NCBI GenBank assembly: GCA_023433755.1
Contig: JAEYUA010000175.1
Coordinates: forward strand, 1-7,627
Direction of reading: 5' to 3'
Length of the DNA stretch: 7,627 nucleotides
From: Bacteroidota bacterium
GTDB lineage: Bacteria > Bacteroidota > Bacteroidia > Chitinophagales > Chitinophagaceae
In this document: positions 7,014 through 7,627 of the stretch, in pieces
Position numbering within the stretch: the first letter of the stretch is position 1
How the letters are laid out: each line of letters opens with the position of its first letter
Notes under the pieces: model-generated
What the model saw: only the letters and a program-made list of their open reading frames with translations
The model's database searches: none
Told to the model about the DNA's origin: nothing
Translations under genes and position numbers: made by a program

Positions 7014-7041
7014 AGTTCGGAGTTCAAAGTTTAAAGTTCAA
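7014..7041 (+). repeat. Heptad repeat array, AGTTCAA family
   Basis: Four 7-bp units in a row: AGTTCGG, AGTTCAA, AGTTTAA, AGTTCAA, followed by AG. The array begins on the base after the DUF4834 stop codon. The sequence differs from the GCCAATR family but the period is the same. Confidence 0.8.
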
Positions 7042-7075
7042 AGCCACAGTCATTAAAGAATGATGTGTACTTTCT

Positions 7076-7096
7076 AGTCAGTAGTCGAAAGTCAGT
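7076..7096 (+). repeat. Heptad repeat array, AGTCRNW family
   Basis: Three 7-bp units: AGTCAGT, AGTCGAA, AGTCAGT, followed by A. This is a third sequence family with the same period, 34 nt after the AGTTCAA array ends. Confidence 0.7.
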
Positions 7097-7109
7097 ATTA
7101 TCACTTCAT

Positions 7110-7165
7110 ACCTTTTCTCTGTGGTCAAGAACACACTGTTCTTTGATACACACAAGCCAATGGCC
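7110..7165 (+). repeat. Diverged direct repeat, copy 1 (copy 2 at 7418-7473)
   Basis: The stretch CCTTTTCTCTGTGGTCAAGA ... TGTTCTTTGATACACACAAG, leading into a heptad array, aligns without large gaps to 7418-7473. The last 29 bases (7137-7165 against 7445-7473) differ at only two positions. This shows that the region grew by duplication of a composite unit rather than by independent gain of each element. Confidence 0.75.
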
Positions 7166-7186
7166 AAAGGCCAATAGCCAATAGCC
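7156..7186 (+). repeat. Heptad repeat array (GCCAATR family), intergenic copy A
   Basis: Units GCCAATG, GCCAAAG, GCCAATA, GCCAATA then GCC, with no interruption. Unlike the two arrays beside the mla genes, it has no inverted end and so no long hairpin. Confidence 0.88.
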
Positions 7187-7225
7187 TTTCTCCTCTGCGT
7201 TATCTCTTTTTCTCTGCGGTAAAAG
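7187..7225 (+). repeat. CTCTGCG element, intact copy
   Basis: The segment contains CCTCTGCGTTATCTC, a T-run, then TCTCTGCGGTAAAAG. Bases 7183-7211 are identical over 29 nt to 7324-7352, and 7209-7225 are identical to 7421-7437. Similar CTCTGCG...CTCTGCGG elements are, from memory, scattered in Bacteroidota and some cyanobacterial genomes. It directly follows heptad array A. Confidence 0.75.
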
Positions 7226-7227
7226 TC

Positions 7228-7291
7228 TGAATCAGGATTTGCAGGATTATAAGATGATCAGGATGAGTGCTTGGTGATTGAGAATGATTCA
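7228..7291 (+). repeat. CAGGAT-rich dispersed element
   Basis: The motif CAGGAT occurs three times in this AT-rich segment (from 7233, 7242 and 7259) in the pattern ATCAGGATTTGCAGGATTAT ... GATCAGGATGAG. Its ends carry a 7-bp inverted repeat, TGAATCA (7228-7234) and TGATTCA (7285-7291). I recall similar AGGATT-type intergenic repeats in Bacteroidota. It holds no reading frame of note. Confidence 0.55.
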
Positions 7292-7296
7292 CCCTA

Positions 7297-7327
7297 GCCA
7301 ATAGCCAATGGCCAACAGCCATAAGCC
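7297..7327 (+). repeat. Heptad repeat array (GCCAATR family), intergenic copy B
   Basis: Units GCCAATA, GCCAATG, GCCAACA, GCCATAA then GCC. The last three units match copy C (7464-7494) in order with one base changed, showing that B and C share a recent ancestor. Confidence 0.88.
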
Positions 7328-7437
7328 TTTCTCCTCTGCGTTATCTCTTTTTTCCTCCGTCAGCAGTCCGCGTGTCGCTGAAGCTTTAGCGGAGGCACAA
7401 GCTCCAGCGAAGGCTGATCCTTTCTCTGCGGTAAAAG
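7328..7437 (+). repeat. CTCTGCG element, second copy, split by a 67-bp segment
   Basis: Left part 7328-7353 and right part 7421-7437 match the two halves of the intact copy at 7187-7225. They are separated by 7354-7420, which the intact copy lacks. The split falls in the T-run in the middle of the element. Confidence 0.7.
7354..7420. repeat. 67-bp segment inside the CTCTGCG element; candidate dispersed repeat
   Basis: GC-rich relative to its surroundings. It contains a 16-bp imperfect palindrome centred on AAGCTT (7376-7391, CGCTGAAGCTTTAGCG) and a CCTCCG/CGGAGG inverted pair (7354-7359, 7390-7395). The motifs AAGCTTTAGCGGAGG and CCAGCGAAGGC resemble an intergenic repeat that I recall from Bacteroidota and candidate-phylum genomes. 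No transposase and no clear target duplication are seen. Confidence 0.5.
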
Positions 7438-7473
7438 AAATCAATGTTCTTTGATATACCCAAGCCAATGGCC
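7418..7473 (+). repeat. Diverged direct repeat, copy 2 (copy 1 at 7110-7165)
   Basis: CCTTTCTCTGCGGTAAAAGA ... TGTTCTTTGATATACCCAAG, ending in the GCCAATGGCC start of heptad array C. See copy 1 for the alignment; 27 of the last 29 positions agree. Confidence 0.75.
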
Positions 7474-7494
7474 AATGGCCAACAGCTATAAGCC
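7464..7494 (+). repeat. Heptad repeat array (GCCAATR family), intergenic copy C
   Basis: Units GCCAATG, GCCAATG, GCCAACA, GCTATAA then GCC. It is the array nearest the tRNA, ending 63 nt before it. Confidence 0.88.
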
Positions 7495-7533
7495 TTCTCA
7501 AACTCCAAAACCAATTTATTCCCTCCCTTTTCC

Positions 7534-7541
7534 TATTTTTG
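7534..7541 (+). promoter_or_regulatory. -7 box (TATTTTTG) of the tRNA promoter
   Basis: TATTTTTG fits TAnnTTTG and ends 16 nt before the mature tRNA 5' end at 7558, giving a predicted leader of about 10 nt. No good -33 TTTG is seen; TTTA at 7515-7518 is only 15 nt away. Confidence 0.45.
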
Positions 7542-7557
7542 CCGCCGCCTCCGGGCA

Positions 7558-7627
7558 GGATCCTTAGCTCAGACGGTTAGAGCATCTGACTCATAATCAG
7601 AGGGTCGCTGGTTCGATCCCAGCAGGA
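7558..7627 (+). tRNA. tRNA with CAT anticodon (Ile2 or elongator Met), 3' end cut by the window
   Basis: All arms fold: acceptor 5' strand GGATCCT (7558-7564), D stem GCTC/GAGC (7567-7570, 7580-7583), anticodon stem TCTGA/TCAGA (7585-7589, 7597-7601) with loop CTCATAA and anticodon CAT (7592-7594), and T stem GCTGG/CCAGC (7607-7611, 7619-7623) with loop TTCGATC. The last four bases AGGA pair with the acceptor; the final three acceptor bases and the discriminator lie beyond the edge. It is not the initiator, because the anticodon stem lacks the GGG/CCC pairs. The TTAGCTCAG, GACTCATAATC and GGTCGCTGGTTC stretches resemble bacterial tRNA-Ile2, whose C34 is changed to lysidine, more than elongator tRNA-Met, but this is not settled. 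Confidence 0.93.

Noticed and set aside
7354..7420. Complete insertion sequence
   Set aside because: Only 67 bp, with no transposase and no clear target-site duplication.
7156..7494. Possible CRISPR array from three spaced repeat blocks
   Set aside because: Repeat units are 7 bp with no unique spacers inside the arrays, blocks are spaced unevenly, and no cas gene is present.
7289..7501. Minus-strand 70-residue frame containing LIAVGHWPLAWVYQ and AIGYWLG
   Set aside because: It is made of translated heptad arrays, the CTCTGCG element and the 67-bp segment; AIGYW-type peptides are what the GCCAATR repeat gives in one frame. No start signal.
7558..7627. Initiator tRNA-fMet
   Set aside because: The anticodon stem is TCTGA/TCAGA without the three G-C pairs, and the acceptor begins G1 within a normal paired stem.

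Overview
The window looks like a piece of a Bacteroidota chromosome, most likely from the order Chitinophagales. The grounds are a DUF4834-type small protein, Bacteroidota-style -7 boxes (TAnnTTTG), the absence of clear Shine-Dalgarno sequences at most starts, and several intergenic repeat families of a kind I remember from this group. No species can be named from the sequence alone.

Layout. Positions 1-76 (minus) hold the first 25 codons of an unrecognised gene. It has its own promoter-like site (131-163) and a strong hairpin in its leader (89-112). Positions 186-2744 (minus) are a compact Mla phospholipid-transport operon in the order mlaE-mlaF-mlaD, with overlapping reading frames (8 nt and 4 nt). 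Directly upstream on the same strand (2818-6687) is a 1289-residue AsmA/TamB-like protein with one N-terminal membrane anchor and a long beta-rich periplasmic body. A short divergent region (6688-6776) carries a C-run/G-run hairpin and a -7 box. It separates this gene from a plus-strand DUF4834 gene (6777-7013). Positions 7014-7533 have no gene and form a mosaic of short dispersed repeats. The window ends inside a CAT-anticodon tRNA (7558 onward).

How the genes fit together. MlaE (permease), MlaF (ATPase) and MlaD (MCE ring) form an inner-membrane complex that moves phospholipid between the membranes. AsmA-like proteins are proposed to be groove-shaped bridges for lipids across the periplasm. 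Their side-by-side, same-strand arrangement suggests a joint role in outer-membrane lipid supply. No MlaB (STAS) or MlaC (shuttle) gene lies among these genes.

The most unusual feature is the repeat content. A 7-bp repeat family (GCCAATG/GCCAATA/GCCAAAG/GCCAACA) occurs in five arrays. One array supplies the last residues and stop codon of mlaD. Another forms a hairpin between the AsmA-like gene and mlaE. Two further families of different sequence but the same 7-bp period follow the DUF4834 gene. No defence system, CRISPR array, phage or transposase gene is present.
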